Of a stretch of DNA of 64,000 nucleotides, positions 19,354-27,964 are shown one piece after another. Location of the stretch: the NCBI GenBank assembly GCA_021776785.1, contig JAJFFF010000044.1:86578-150577 (forward strand), written 5' to 3'. The position numbers were made by a program, and so were the translations under genes. Numbering within the stretch: the first letter of the stretch is position 1; every line of letters begins with the position of its first letter. A model generated the notes under the pieces. The model saw nothing but the letters and a program-made list of their open reading frames with translations, was not told the origin of the DNA and did no database searches. Source of the DNA: Planctomycetota bacterium. GTDB taxonomy: Bacteria; Planctomycetota; PLA2.

Positions 19354-19763
19354 TCGCGACCGCGGACGGGCGGCGGCCCCAAGAACACGAGCAGCGCACC
19401 GCCGATCAGAATGGCTGCCCAGAGCACCATCGAGCTCGTGTGGAACAGACCAAAATTCGGATCTTCGCGCGTCATGTGGGCGATGCGCGGTGCAATCCCC
19501 CACGCGTTGACCGCTGCCGCCGCGCCCATCACGCCGGCCACGACGGAACGCAGCCGCGAACGCCGCGCGACCAACACGTACACCACGGCGGTCGCCACGC
19601 CGAAGTAGTCCACACGCGTAAAGAGCGGACCCAAGAATGTGCCGGCGGCGCTTTTTTTGTCAAACGTCGCAAACACATGCGGCGCGACCAAGAATGCGAT
19701 CGTCGCTACAGCACCGACCCAAAGCGCCACGGCTAAGTGCGCAAGGCCGTGCAGGAGTTTCAT
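19347..19763 (-). CDS. DUF4149 (TMEM205-like) membrane protein
   Basis: 138 residues with four hydrophobic segments and the DUF4149 pattern: AVALWVGAVATIAFLVAPHVFATFDK at the N-terminus and a His-containing HTSSMVLW segment near the C-terminus. The function of the family is unknown. The ATG overlaps the TGA of the PTS IIA gene (ATGA), so the pair is co-transcribed. It converges on hemH with only four bases between the stops. Confidence 0.8.
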   Translation of the reverse strand: MKLLHGLAHLAVALWVGAVATIAFLVAPHVFATFDKKSAAGTFLGPLFTRVDYFGVATAVVYVLVARRSRLRSVVAGVMGAAAAVNAWGIAPRIAHMTREDPNFGLFHTSSMVLWAAILIGGALLVFLGPPPVRGRDA

Positions 19764-20266
19764 CGATTCGGCTCGATGCTGATCTCGCCGAGCGATTCGA
19801 GTAACGCCTTGCGGTCGCGTGCATGCGCGAGCTTATCGACATCGTCGGGATCACGAGCGATGGAGGAAATCGCGCGCATCATCGCGAGGTGTTTTTTCGT
19901 TTCCGTCGGCGGGCACACCCAACAAAAGACCAGACGCACGGCCTGACCGTCGTGGGCCCCAAAGTCGATCCCGTCTTCGCTTATACCCACGGCGATTCCG
20001 AGCCGGTCCGCGAACTTGTTCTTCGCATGCGGGATCGCGACGCCGCCGCCGATGCCCGTCGACGCGACTTTCTCACGCTCTTGAATCGCTCCGAGCACCT
20101 CGTTCTCGCGCTCCAAATCAAGCACGCCCTCGATGCAAAGCGCGTTGAGCAACTCCTCAATCGCCTCGTTCTTGGTGCCGACGTACAGCCGCTTCACCAA
20201 GACGGTTTTCGGAAAAAAATCGCGCGCCGTCTGGCCACGATCTCGCTGCTTTTTGGGTCCGCTCAT
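19760..20266 (-). CDS. PTS fructose/nitrogen-type IIA domain protein
   Basis: 168 residues. The EIIA-fructose fold is recognisable: AIEELLNALCIEGVLD, REKVASTGIGGGVAIPHAK with the phospho-accepting His at residue 80, and FCWVCPPTETKKHLAMMRAISSI. A lone IIA domain without IIB/IIC resembles PtsN, a regulatory protein phosphorylated through NPr rather than a sugar transporter part. No ptsP or npr is visible nearby. GGAGA lies just upstream of the ATG as a ribosome site. Confidence 0.88.
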   Translation of the reverse strand: MSGPKKQRDRGQTARDFFPKTVLVKRLYVGTKNEAIEELLNALCIEGVLDLERENEVLGAIQEREKVASTGIGGGVAIPHAKNKFADRLGIAVGISEDGIDFGAHDGQAVRLVFCWVCPPTETKKHLAMMRAISSIARDPDDVDKLAHARDRKALLESLGEISIEPNR

Positions 20267-20376
20267 GGGTGTCTCCGCCTCCCGCTCGGGAGCGCTACGC
20301 GTAATCTATCCCTTGGCTGGATGGTCGCGAAATTTCGACTGCCCACCCGGGGCTCCATGCAAACGCCTGGAGGGCG

Positions 20377-21411
20377 CTATTTCGTGGCACCGCGGGCACG
20401 GGCAATCGCGGCGCGACGCGCTTCGTCGCCGGCCTGCCGCGCAAGCGCATCCGCCTGGTCCCAGGCGACGTCCGCTTTCGCCGCGTCGCCGAGTTCTGTG
20501 TGTAGCCGGGCGATCTCCGCCGCCACGTCGCTGCGCAGTTCTTCAAGCCCAAGACCGATGCTCCGCTGCAAGATCTCCGCACGGCGCAACGCATCCCGCG
20601 GCTTGCGGCCCAACGCCACACTGCTGCGGCGCATCGCACGTACCGCATCAAGACCGACGAACGCGGGCGCCGCGAGCACCATCGCATCGTAGGCCAGGTC
20701 GTCCTTTTTCTCGGCCATCGCAGCAACGTTGCGCTTCACGATGCCCACATACATCTTCGCCATCGTGGCGTCGCCCATGTCGTACAAATCGCCGCACTCG
20801 CGCAGCATCAAACACCGCTCCCACAGCGGCGCTCCGATTTCGCCGAGGCGCAAAAACGATGCGACGTAGATATCGGACGCTTCCGTTTTCGAGATGCCCT
20901 TCTTGAGCGCTGCTTGGGTCAGCCATCGCATCAAGACGCCCCGAAATCGACTGTCGGGGTGCTCTTTGAGAAACGCCTCGGCTCGTTTGGAGGCGTCGTC
21001 CTCCGCGGTGAAAAAGCCGAGCAAGGCGCGCGTGGCAAGGGCGTAGTGTTTCCTCCATCCCGACTCGCGCTTGATCGCGCCGTCGAGCACTTTTTTGGCT
21101 CCCGCCAAGTTGTGCTGGCTGCGCACATCGCGCCGGGCGGCCAACAGCGCGTCGTCTCGCTTGTCCGCACCTTCCCTCTCCAGCCAGATCAAACGCCACA
21201 CGGGAATCGTGAGCTTTTGTCCGTCGGTGTCTTCCACGACGACCTCGGTCGCGGTTTCCTCCACCACTTTTCGCAAGGGAGTGTGCACGCCGTCGCCGAA
21301 GCGGTTGATCCAGCGCACGGCGGGTGCGGCGAACGTCATCTCGGCGGCGAGAACGACAAGAACGAGGGGGAACAGGAGGGGGAACACGACAAAGGGACGC
21401 ATGGCGAACAA
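20377..21411 (-). CDS. Exported helical-repeat protein of unknown function
   Basis: 344 residues. [27 protein letters not shown] is a signal peptide; initiation at the second Met (residue 4) would give it a better form. A small domain with [25 protein letters not shown] (about 50-75) resembles the short SH3-like domains common in planctomycetal exported proteins. It is followed by alpha-helical repeats of TPR character. No catalytic motif. Divergent from queF with 20 bp between start codons, so their promoters must lie within coding sequence or overlap. Confidence 0.72.
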   Translation of the reverse strand: MFAMRPFVVFPLLFPLVLVVLAAEMTFAAPAVRWINRFGDGVHTPLRKVVEETATEVVVEDTDGQKLTIPVWRLIWLEREGADKRDDALLAARRDVRSQHNLAGAKKVLDGAIKRESGWRKHYALATRALLGFFTAEDDASKRAEAFLKEHPDSRFRGVLMRWLTQAALKKGISKTEASDIYVASFLRLGEIGAPLWERCLMLRECGDLYDMGDATMAKMYVGIVKRNVAAMAEKKDDLAYDAMVLAAPAFVGLDAVRAMRRSSVALGRKPRDALRRAEILQRSIGLGLEELRSDVAAEIARLHTELGDAAKADVAWDQADALARQAGDEARRAAIARARGATK

Positions 21412-21431
21412 GGCGATATCATATCCGCTTC

Positions 21432-21761
21432 ATGTTGGAGACGTTTGACAACCCGCGACCCGAGCGCGACTACGAAATTGAGATCGTCTGCCCGGAGTTT
21501 ACGTCGGTCTGCCCCAAGACCGGCCTTCCGGACTTCGGCACGATCACGATCCGATACGTTCCCGACAAGCGATGCGTGGAGCTGAAGTCGCTCAAATACT
21601 ACTTGGGCGAATTTCGCAATCGCGGCATCTTCTATGAGGCCGCCGTCAACGCGATTCTCGACGACTTGGCGACGGCGTGCGAGCCGCGCACCATGACGAT
21701 TGAAGGCGCTTTCACGGCCCGCGGCGGGATCACAACCAAGGTGGTAGCAAAAACGCCGTAA
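21432..21761 (+). CDS. queF: NADPH-dependent 7-cyano-7-deazaguanine reductase
   Basis: 109 residues from the ATG at 21432; an in-frame upstream start would add an Arg-rich tail overlapping the divergent gene and was rejected. QueF reduces preQ0 to preQ1 in queuosine biosynthesis. The short unimodular type is complete: [15 protein letters not shown] with nucleophile Cys27 and Asp34, and [20 protein letters not shown], the nucleotide-binding region. No preQ1 riboswitch can fit in the 20 bp upstream gap. Other queuosine genes are not in the window. Confidence 0.96.
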   Translation: MLETFDNPRPERDYEIEIVCPEFTSVCPKTGLPDFGTITIRYVPDKRCVELKSLKYYLGEFRNRGIFYEAAVNAILDDLATACEPRTMTIEGAFTARGGITTKVVAKTP

Positions 21762-21782
21762 TTGAGAGACGATGTCGGCCCT

Positions 21783-23825
21783 ATGGGAGGCAACATCGTC
21801 CTGAATCTGGTCAAGACCGGTGTCTTGATCCTGCTCTGCATCATTGCGTTCTTGGCGGTGCGGCAATACGACTCCTTCGAAGATCGCATCTTGGAAGTCA
21901 AAAGCCTCGTTGAGGAGACGAAGAGTCAGACGCGCGACAACGCGGAAGCGATGCGCAAACTCCGGCGGGAAAACGCCGACGCGTTGAGCAAGCTCCGGCG
22001 CGAACTGAAGCGTCGCACGGTCGTCGGGCCAGCGGACCCCGGCGAAGCAGACCCGGGCGGGGACGACCCCGACGAGGACGAGGGAGGGAGTGACCCCCGC
22101 GAGTTGCCCTATTGGCCGACCGAGGACAACGTCCTCATCGATACCGCCAACGAACCCGCTCCCGCTGAAGATGCGCCGCGTGGTGGAAACCTCAACTACT
22201 ACATCGGGTCCAACCTCTCGAGCCTCAATCAACACACGCTCAACGAGGCGCAACTCGCCGACAACATCGCGGCGTTCGTCTACCAAAAGCTCGCGATTCG
22301 CTCGCGCGTCAACCCCGACGACTACATCGGGGAGATGGCCAACCGGGTCACGATCAGCGAAGACAAGACGGTGTTCACGATCTACCTGCAAAAGGGCCTC
22401 CTGTGGCACCCCGCCGCGCTGAGCCCGCGTGAGCGGACGGGACCGAGGAAGTGGCTGGCCGACCTCGGAACGCCTGAGGTGACGGCGCACGACGTGAAGT
22501 TCACGTTCGACGTCATTCGCAATCCGCTCAGCGAAGCGAGCAATGAAGCGAGCTACCTCACGGACATCAAGTTCATCGAGGTCATCGATGACTACACGAT
22601 TCGAATCACGTGGAGCAAAAAGCGTTACTACAACAAGAGCTCCACACTCTCGCTCCTAGCGATTTACCCGCGCCATATCTTCGGGCGCGATGAGAGCGGC
22701 AACGAGCTTCCCCTCGAGGAGGCCGCGCAGATCTTCCCGCAGCATTGGTACAACAAGCGCATGTGCGGGAGCGGACCGTATCGGTTCGTGGAGTTCGTCG
22801 ATAACGCGTACATCAAGCTGGAGCGTTTCGATCGGTTCGTGCGCACCGGACCGGCTGCGGACGCGATGACGATCCATATCATTTCGGATCCGGAAGTGCG
22901 CCTGCAGCGGTTCAAAGCCGGCGAACTCGATGTTTGTCAGATGGAGCCCGCGCAGTACCGTTCGGAGTACTTGGACGGCGGCCCTGGCAGCGTCAAAGAG
23001 ATGATCGATTCCGGCAAAGCGGAGCTTCGGAAGTGGGAAGGCGCGACGTACTACTACATCGCGTGGAACCAGCGCCGCCCGATATTCCGGGAAGCGGCCG
23101 TGCGCCGTGCGCTCGCCCACGCGTTCCCCAAGGCACGGGTCGCGCGCGATGTCTATGCCGGGCTCGCGATTCCGCACGACAGCCCCGTCCACAGCGCCGA
23201 GTCGTCGTATCTAAAAGACTTGGAACAGTTCGAGTTCAACACGGACACGGCCGCGCGCTTGCTCGACGAAGCGGGCTGGAAAACAAACGACAAAGGCGTT
23301 CGCGCGAAGGTGATCGACGGTCGCATGACCGAACTTCGCTTCAATATCTTGGTCGTGAACTCCCGTGTCGTGTATCGCGACTTCTCCCTCCTGTTCAAAA
23401 AAGAGCTCGCCAAGATCGGCGTGATCATGGAGCTGCAGGTGCGCGAGTGGAACCAGTTGATCAAGACGCTGGACGACAAAGAGTACGACGCGGTCACGCT
23501 GGGATGGGGCACGAGCTGGGACAGCGATCCGGAACAAATCTGGCACTCGCGGCAGGCCGACGTTCCGCGCGGATCCAACCACTGCTCGTACAAAAGCCCG
23601 ATCGTCGATGCGGCGATCGAGGGCCTCCAAGTTGAGTTCGATAACGCTGAACGAAAGAAACTTTGGGCGACTTTTCAGCGCACGATCGTGAAGGACCAGC
23701 CGTATCTGTTCCTCTCGATCCCGCTCCGTCCGTGGCTCATCAACACGCGGTGCGGCAACACATTCTTCAACAAACTTAGACCGCAAATCTGGCTGCTTCC
23801 CTGGACCATCAAGGAACCCGGCTAG
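21783..23825 (+). CDS. Membrane-anchored ABC transporter solute-binding protein, family 5
   Basis: 680 residues from the ATG at 21783; an upstream in-frame TTG at 21762 is possible. An N-terminal membrane anchor (VLNLVKTGVLILLCIIAFLAV) is followed by a heptad-rich coiled coil (about 25-85), an Asp/Gly/Pro-rich linker and a full SBP_bac_5 domain from about residue 130 (GGNLNYYIGSNLSSLNQHT, YTIRITWSKKRYYN, GSGPYRFVEF). This family binds oligopeptides, dipeptides or other small ligands for import. The uncleaved anchor plus coiled coil replaces the usual lipobox. First of three importer genes; the first permease starts 9 bp downstream. Confidence 0.9.
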   Translation: MGGNIVLNLVKTGVLILLCIIAFLAVRQYDSFEDRILEVKSLVEETKSQTRDNAEAMRKLRRENADALSKLRRELKRRTVVGPADPGEADPGGDDPDEDEGGSDPRELPYWPTEDNVLIDTANEPAPAEDAPRGGNLNYYIGSNLSSLNQHTLNEAQLADNIAAFVYQKLAIRSRVNPDDYIGEMANRVTISEDKTVFTIYLQKGLLWHPAALSPRERTGPRKWLADLGTPEVTAHDVKFTFDVIRNPLSEASNEASYLTDIKFIEVIDDYTIRITWSKKRYYNKSSTLSLLAIYPRHIFGRDESGNELPLEEAAQIFPQHWYNKRMCGSGPYRFVEFVDNAYIKLERFDRFVRTGPAADAMTIHIISDPEVRLQRFKAGELDVCQMEPAQYRSEYLDGGPGSVKEMIDSGKAELRKWEGATYYYIAWNQRRPIFREAAVRRALAHAFPKARVARDVYAGLAIPHDSPVHSAESSYLKDLEQFEFNTDTAARLLDEAGWKTNDKGVRAKVIDGRMTELRFNILVVNSRVVYRDFSLLFKKELAKIGVIMELQVREWNQLIKTLDDKEYDAVTLGWGTSWDSDPEQIWHSRQADVPRGSNHCSYKSPIVDAAIEGLQVEFDNAERKKLWATFQRTIVKDQPYLFLSIPLRPWLINTRCGNTFFNKLRPQIWLLPWTIKEPG

Positions 23826-23834
23826 GCCACCACG

Positions 23835-25400
23835 ATGCTTAGCTGGGCCATTCGACGCCTGCTGCTGATGATCCCGATGCTGTTTGGGATCTCGTTGATC
23901 AACTTTGCGATCATCAACTTCAGCGACCCCACACGCACCAGTGCTGCAAACGCGGACGGTCGTGTGGATCCGTCCCAGTCTGTCGAAGCTGGTGAGGCCG
24001 AACGCATCTTCCGACAGACGTTTAACCTCGATAAGCCCGCGTTCTTCAACACGCGCTACAACATCGAGGACGACGAGATCTTATGGCGCCTGATGACGGC
24101 GCAGCGCGTGTACGCGCTCCCCTCAGCGCGCACCGGCAACCTCAAGGTCTTGGAAGACTACGGGCGCACGATCGTTCCGCACTTGGTGCGACTCGCCAAG
24201 AAGGGACGCGACCGCAAGTGCGACTACGACTCCTACAACGAGCGATGGAAGGCGGAGCGGTCTGTTTGGTTAAAGCATGATCGCCCCATCGGCGACATCG
24301 AGTGGCCGCCCCCAGCCGACGCTCCCGCGTTTGACGAAGCGTTTCAAGAGATTGTGCTCGAGCTCGCGCTGCACCGCCTCTATGCCAACGCGCCCCGTCG
24401 CGCGCACGTGAAGTATGGCGGCGGACTCTCCAAAGAGGACGCGGCGTACAACCGCGAAGTGCGCGCGGAACAGCGGAATCTGAAGACGCTTTTTCTGGAG
24501 GGCCTAAAAGACGAAGAGGGACGACGTAGCGCGCTCGCCGGCTGGTCCGCGTGGAGTGAAGGCCACGCCGACGAGTGGGAGTACAGCTTCTGGCGCAAGA
24601 CGGAGATGCTGTTTTTCGAAACGCGGTTTGCGCGGTACTGGAAGCGCCTCGTGTCATTTGACTTAGGCGACTCGTTTCTCTACCGCACACCCGTGAGCAC
24701 GCTGATCTGGGAGCGACTGCACATCTCGCTGATCCTCTCGTTTGGATCGCTGATTCTCGCCTACTTGATCGCCGTCCCGCTCGGCATCTTGTCGGCACGC
24801 ACGCATGGCTCCGCCAGCGACCGTGTGGTATCGATCGCGCTGTTTGCAATGTATGCCCTGCCCACGATGTTTCTGGGCATCTTGCTCCGCGACTGGTTCG
24901 CCACGCAACTCGGATGGTTCCCGGTTTCTAAATTCAAGGGCTCCGGCTATGACGACATGACCGTCGTCGAACAGTTCAAAGACGTCGCGTGGCACACGAC
25001 GCTACCGCTGATCACGATGACCGTCGGCTCCCTGGCGTACTTGTCGCGCTACATGAAGTCGGGGTTGATCGAGAACCTGCGCGCCGACTACGTGCGCACG
25101 GCACGCGCGAAGGGGCTCAGCGAATTCGTGGTCACGATGCGCCACGCTGTGCGCAACTCGTTGATTCCGATCATTACCCTGCTCGGCGCGTCGTTGCCCG
25201 CCATCATCGGCGGTTCTGTGATCGTCGAGGTCGTGTTCGACATCGACGGCATGGGCAAACTCGGCTGGCAAGCCGTCCTGCGCCAAGACTACGCGGTGAT
25301 CTTGGGCATCAACATCCTCGCCGCCATCCTCACGATGGTCGGCGTCTTCTTAACCGACCTCTTCTACGCGCTCTTGGATCCGCGCATCTCTTACAAGTAA
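23835..25400 (+). CDS. Oligopeptide-type ABC transporter permease with large insertion (DppB/OppB family)
   Basis: 521 residues against about 310-340 for the family. The first membrane helix (WAIRRLLLMIPMLFGISLINFAIINF) is intact. A soluble insertion of roughly 190 charged residues (about 45-235) then separates it from the permease core, which begins at SFDLGDSFLYRTPVSTLIWERL and contains the EAA-type loop SGLIENLRADYVRTARAKGL and the C-terminal membrane segments. The insertion is predicted to be extracytoplasmic and could contact the anchored binding protein. No ATPase gene follows. Confidence 0.93.
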   Translation: MLSWAIRRLLLMIPMLFGISLINFAIINFSDPTRTSAANADGRVDPSQSVEAGEAERIFRQTFNLDKPAFFNTRYNIEDDEILWRLMTAQRVYALPSARTGNLKVLEDYGRTIVPHLVRLAKKGRDRKCDYDSYNERWKAERSVWLKHDRPIGDIEWPPPADAPAFDEAFQEIVLELALHRLYANAPRRAHVKYGGGLSKEDAAYNREVRAEQRNLKTLFLEGLKDEEGRRSALAGWSAWSEGHADEWEYSFWRKTEMLFFETRFARYWKRLVSFDLGDSFLYRTPVSTLIWERLHISLILSFGSLILAYLIAVPLGILSARTHGSASDRVVSIALFAMYALPTMFLGILLRDWFATQLGWFPVSKFKGSGYDDMTVVEQFKDVAWHTTLPLITMTVGSLAYLSRYMKSGLIENLRADYVRTARAKGLSEFVVTMRHAVRNSLIPIITLLGASLPAIIGGSVIVEVVFDIDGMGKLGWQAVLRQDYAVILGINILAAILTMVGVFLTDLFYALLDPRISYK

Positions 25401-25402
25401 CG

Positions 25403-26623
25403 ATGAGCGCACCGAAGTCATCCGCCTCCTACTGGGAAATCGTCAAGACCCAGTTCCGCAAGAACCGTCCGGCGGTCTGGGCTTCGCGCATCATGTTCGT
25501 CGTTTTCCTGATGGCCACCTACGCGCCGCTGATTGCGCACAACGCGCCGTATTGGACCAACCACGAGGATGCTGCGGGATCTCCTTGGCTGAACTCCCTG
25601 CTCGACCCGAGCGTGTTCGCGCTGGACGTAGACATCTTCTTCAACCTGTTGATGGGGACGTTCCCCTTCGCCTTGGTGATTTGGTTCGTCGCACGAGGCA
25701 AGCTGCGTTCGCGATTGCTTTTGACCTGGGTCGTTGCGCACGTCGCGCTGTTTCTCTTCACCCAATCGATCCGCGAGGATCTGCGCCGGCCGGTGCAGGA
25801 CTGGCGCGCGCTCACGGCGCAAGAGGACACGAGTTCGTTCTATCCCCCCATCCGACACCACCCGGAGGACCGCCGCTCCGAGTTCGTTTTGACGCCGGTG
25901 TTCTCCCACGGCAAGCTGCCCGCCGGCGCGGCGGAGGGCGCGGTCGCACCGTTCTACATCCTCGGATCGGACAACCTTGGCAACGACGTCCTCACGCGCG
26001 TCATGTACGGGACGCGGATTTCGCTCACGATCGGCGTCGTCAGCGTGACGCTGTATTTGCTCGTCGGCATTTTTCTCGGTGGCCTGGCCGGCTACTTCGG
26101 CAAGTGGCTCGACGACTTGCTCATGTTTGTGGCGCAGGTCGTCATGACGTTGCCCGCGCTGTTTTTGATCATGTTCGTGCTGTCGGTCGTCAAGAAGCCG
26201 TCGATCTACCACATCATGGTCATCATCGCGGCGCTGAACTGGCCCACGGTGATGCGTCTGGTACGCGGTGAATTTTTGCGGCAACGGGAGATCGACTATG
26301 TGTCCGCGGCGCGCGCGCTCGGACTGCGCGATCGCCGCATCATCTTTCGTCACATCGCGCCGAACACGATGGCGCCCGTGCTGGTCGCGGCGACGTTTGG
26401 CGTCGCGGTCGCGATCTTGATCGAATCCAGCCTCTCGTTTCTCGGTCTCGGCGATCCGTCCGCACCGTCGTGGGGGCAACTGCTCAAAGTCGGATTCGAA
26501 AACTCCGCCAAGGGGCGCCACCTCGTTCTGACGTCGGGCTGCGCGATCTTTTTCACCGTCTTGATCCTCAACATCATCGGCGAAGGGCTGCGCGACGCAC
26601 TCGATCCCAAGGCGCGCAAGTAG
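25403..26623 (+). CDS. Oligopeptide-type ABC transporter permease (DppC/OppC family)
   Basis: 406 residues from the ATG at 25403, two bases after the previous stop; longer in-frame extensions overlap the first permease and were rejected. An N-terminal WEIVKTQFRKNRPAVWASRIMFVVF helix of the OppC_N type is followed by an unusual extra membrane pair (FNLLMGTFPFALVIWF, LLTWVVAHVALFLF). The core has YILGSDNLGNDVLTRVMYGTR and the EAA loop LRQREIDYVSAARALGL. Completes the importer membrane channel; the ATP-binding subunits must be encoded elsewhere. Confidence 0.93.
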   Translation: MSAPKSSASYWEIVKTQFRKNRPAVWASRIMFVVFLMATYAPLIAHNAPYWTNHEDAAGSPWLNSLLDPSVFALDVDIFFNLLMGTFPFALVIWFVARGKLRSRLLLTWVVAHVALFLFTQSIREDLRRPVQDWRALTAQEDTSSFYPPIRHHPEDRRSEFVLTPVFSHGKLPAGAAEGAVAPFYILGSDNLGNDVLTRVMYGTRISLTIGVVSVTLYLLVGIFLGGLAGYFGKWLDDLLMFVAQVVMTLPALFLIMFVLSVVKKPSIYHIMVIIAALNWPTVMRLVRGEFLRQREIDYVSAARALGLRDRRIIFRHIAPNTMAPVLVAATFGVAVAILIESSLSFLGLGDPSAPSWGQLLKVGFENSAKGRHLVLTSGCAIFFTVLILNIIGEGLRDALDPKARK

Positions 26624-26654
26624 CCCGCTCGCAGCGGGTCAAAGAAACACGAGA

Positions 26655-26675
26655 ACGGCGCGTGAATTGCGCCGT
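26655..26675. terminator. Possible bidirectional terminator hairpin
   Basis: ACGGCGC and GCGCCGT form a perfect 7 bp stem around GTGAATT. It sits in the 52 bp gap between two convergent genes, with a weaker hairpin (CCCGCT-CGC-AGCGGG) just left of it. The U-tracts are poor, so efficiency is uncertain. Confidence 0.4.
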
Positions 26676-27560
26676 CTACACGAGCGGCGCGTACGTCTGC
26701 AAAAACATCGCGTTGTCCGCGCGCTCACGCAACATCAAAGCCATCGTCTTCCCGGAGTACGTCGCTTCGAGCGGAAGGGACGGCGCGGCGGCCATCGCGG
26801 CGCGTGCCGAGTCCGACGCCACGCCGTACTTGCCATCGGCCTTCACGATGCGGAGCGTGACGGAGCCGCGACCCACGCGAGGGAGATCGGGCGCGAACCG
26901 ACGCAGCAACGCGATCGTCTTGCGCGCGCGGCGCCACAGCAACGGCCGGGCGGAAAACAGCGGGTCGGCGACGCGCACCGCCACGATCTCGCACGCGGCG
27001 CGCCGCAACATCAGGCCGGCGAGCAACCCGCTGACGGTGGTGCCCGATCCGAGCGGTACGTACCAACGCGTGGGAACTTCCGCCAACTCCAGCGCCGCTT
27101 CGACGTAGCCGAGCGCCCCCAGCGGCGACGCACCGCCCGGCGGGATGATGACGGTCCCCTTGCCGCGCCACCGCAATGCCTGCACGGCGGCCCCGAGCAC
27201 ACCCCCCACTTCCGCCACGCGATCGGCGACGTCTACCAATCGCGCCGCAGCCGTACTGCGAACTCCTTGCCGGACCAAGATCGCGTCCGTCGGCGTCCCC
27301 CGGTCGCGCGCATACAGAGCGACGGCGTACGCGTGGTGGGCGCTCAACGTCGAGAAGGTAAGAAAGCGCTCGGCGGTCTGCGCCAACAGAAACTGCAAGC
27401 AACGGACCTTGTTGCCGCCGTAGCGCGGTGCCGTTTGGTCGTCGCGCTTAACGAGCACGGAGAGGCCGTCGATCGACAACCGCTCCACCGGCGTCGCGGT
27501 TACGCCCAGATCGACACGCGGCACGCGCGCCAAAGAACCAGCCAACGCGGCGGCATCCAT
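26676..27560 (-). CDS. PLP-dependent D-cysteine desulfhydrase / ACC deaminase family protein
   Basis: 294 residues. The N-terminal ARVPRVDLGVTATPVERL and VKRDDQTAPRYGGNKVR carry the family signature, with the PLP-binding Lys of GGNK near residue 50. The phosphate-binding segment is GSGTTVSGLLAG, near 170. Members cleave D-cysteine to pyruvate, H2S and ammonia, or deaminate 1-aminocyclopropane-1-carboxylate; the sequence alone does not decide between them. Slightly short for the family (about 325-340). It stands alone between convergent and divergent neighbours. Confidence 0.85.
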   Translation of the reverse strand: MDAAALAGSLARVPRVDLGVTATPVERLSIDGLSVLVKRDDQTAPRYGGNKVRCLQFLLAQTAERFLTFSTLSAHHAYAVALYARDRGTPTDAILVRQGVRSTAAARLVDVADRVAEVGGVLGAAVQALRWRGKGTVIIPPGGASPLGALGYVEAALELAEVPTRWYVPLGSGTTVSGLLAGLMLRRAACEIVAVRVADPLFSARPLLWRRARKTIALLRRFAPDLPRVGRGSVTLRIVKADGKYGVASDSARAAMAAAPSLPLEATYSGKTMALMLRERADNAMFLQTYAPLV

Positions 27561-27628
27561 CGGCGTAGTCTACGTCGGCGCGATCGCAACCGCGATTCTA
27601 CGAGTCTCGCGGAGTATGCTCTGGGGAT

Positions 27629-27964
27629 ATGACTGCCGTCCGCGTGGACGACCCGCCGACGATGAATGTGCTCGGCCTTTTCCTCGCCTCGTCGTTGCGT
27701 CGCAACCTTGTCGAGCGCGGGCGTTCGTGTGCGCTGCGCGGGGTCCTCACGGTGGATGCGGAAGGGATGCGCGCGACGATTCGCTTCGAAGATTCGATCG
27801 TTACCATCACACGCCAAGATGGCCCCAGTAGCGTCGTGTTGTCCGCGCCGCTGTCGATGCTCGTTCAGGTTCTGGTGCGTCCTACCCTGCGCGGCATGCT
27901 CCGCATCAAGACGCGCGGGAGCCGCCTGTTCGCCCTACGCGCGATGCGATTTCTAAAACCGTGA
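27629..27964 (+). CDS. Small protein of unknown function paired with an FAD oxidase
   Basis: 111 residues, no signal peptide. A beta-rich core (SCALRGVLTVDAEGMRATIRFEDSIVTITRQDG) is followed by an amphipathic region (VLSAPLSMLVQVLVRPTLRG), loosely like SCP2-type lipid-binding folds, but this is not secure. Its TGA overlaps the GTG of the FAD-binding oxidase gene (GTGA), so the two are translationally coupled and probably work together. Confidence 0.65.
   Translation: MTAVRVDDPPTMNVLGLFLASSLRRNLVERGRSCALRGVLTVDAEGMRATIRFEDSIVTITRQDGPSSVVLSAPLSMLVQVLVRPTLRGMLRIKTRGSRLFALRAMRFLKP

Noticed and set aside
17321..19399. 692-codon minus-strand open frame opposite the UnbV and ferrochelatase genes
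   Set aside because: Antisense to two genes with clear family motifs; its translation is Arg/Val/Ala-rich without any domain, as expected of a shadow frame in GC-rich DNA.
21412..21431. preQ1 riboswitch before queF
   Set aside because: Only 20 bp separate the divergent start codons, too short for the aptamer.
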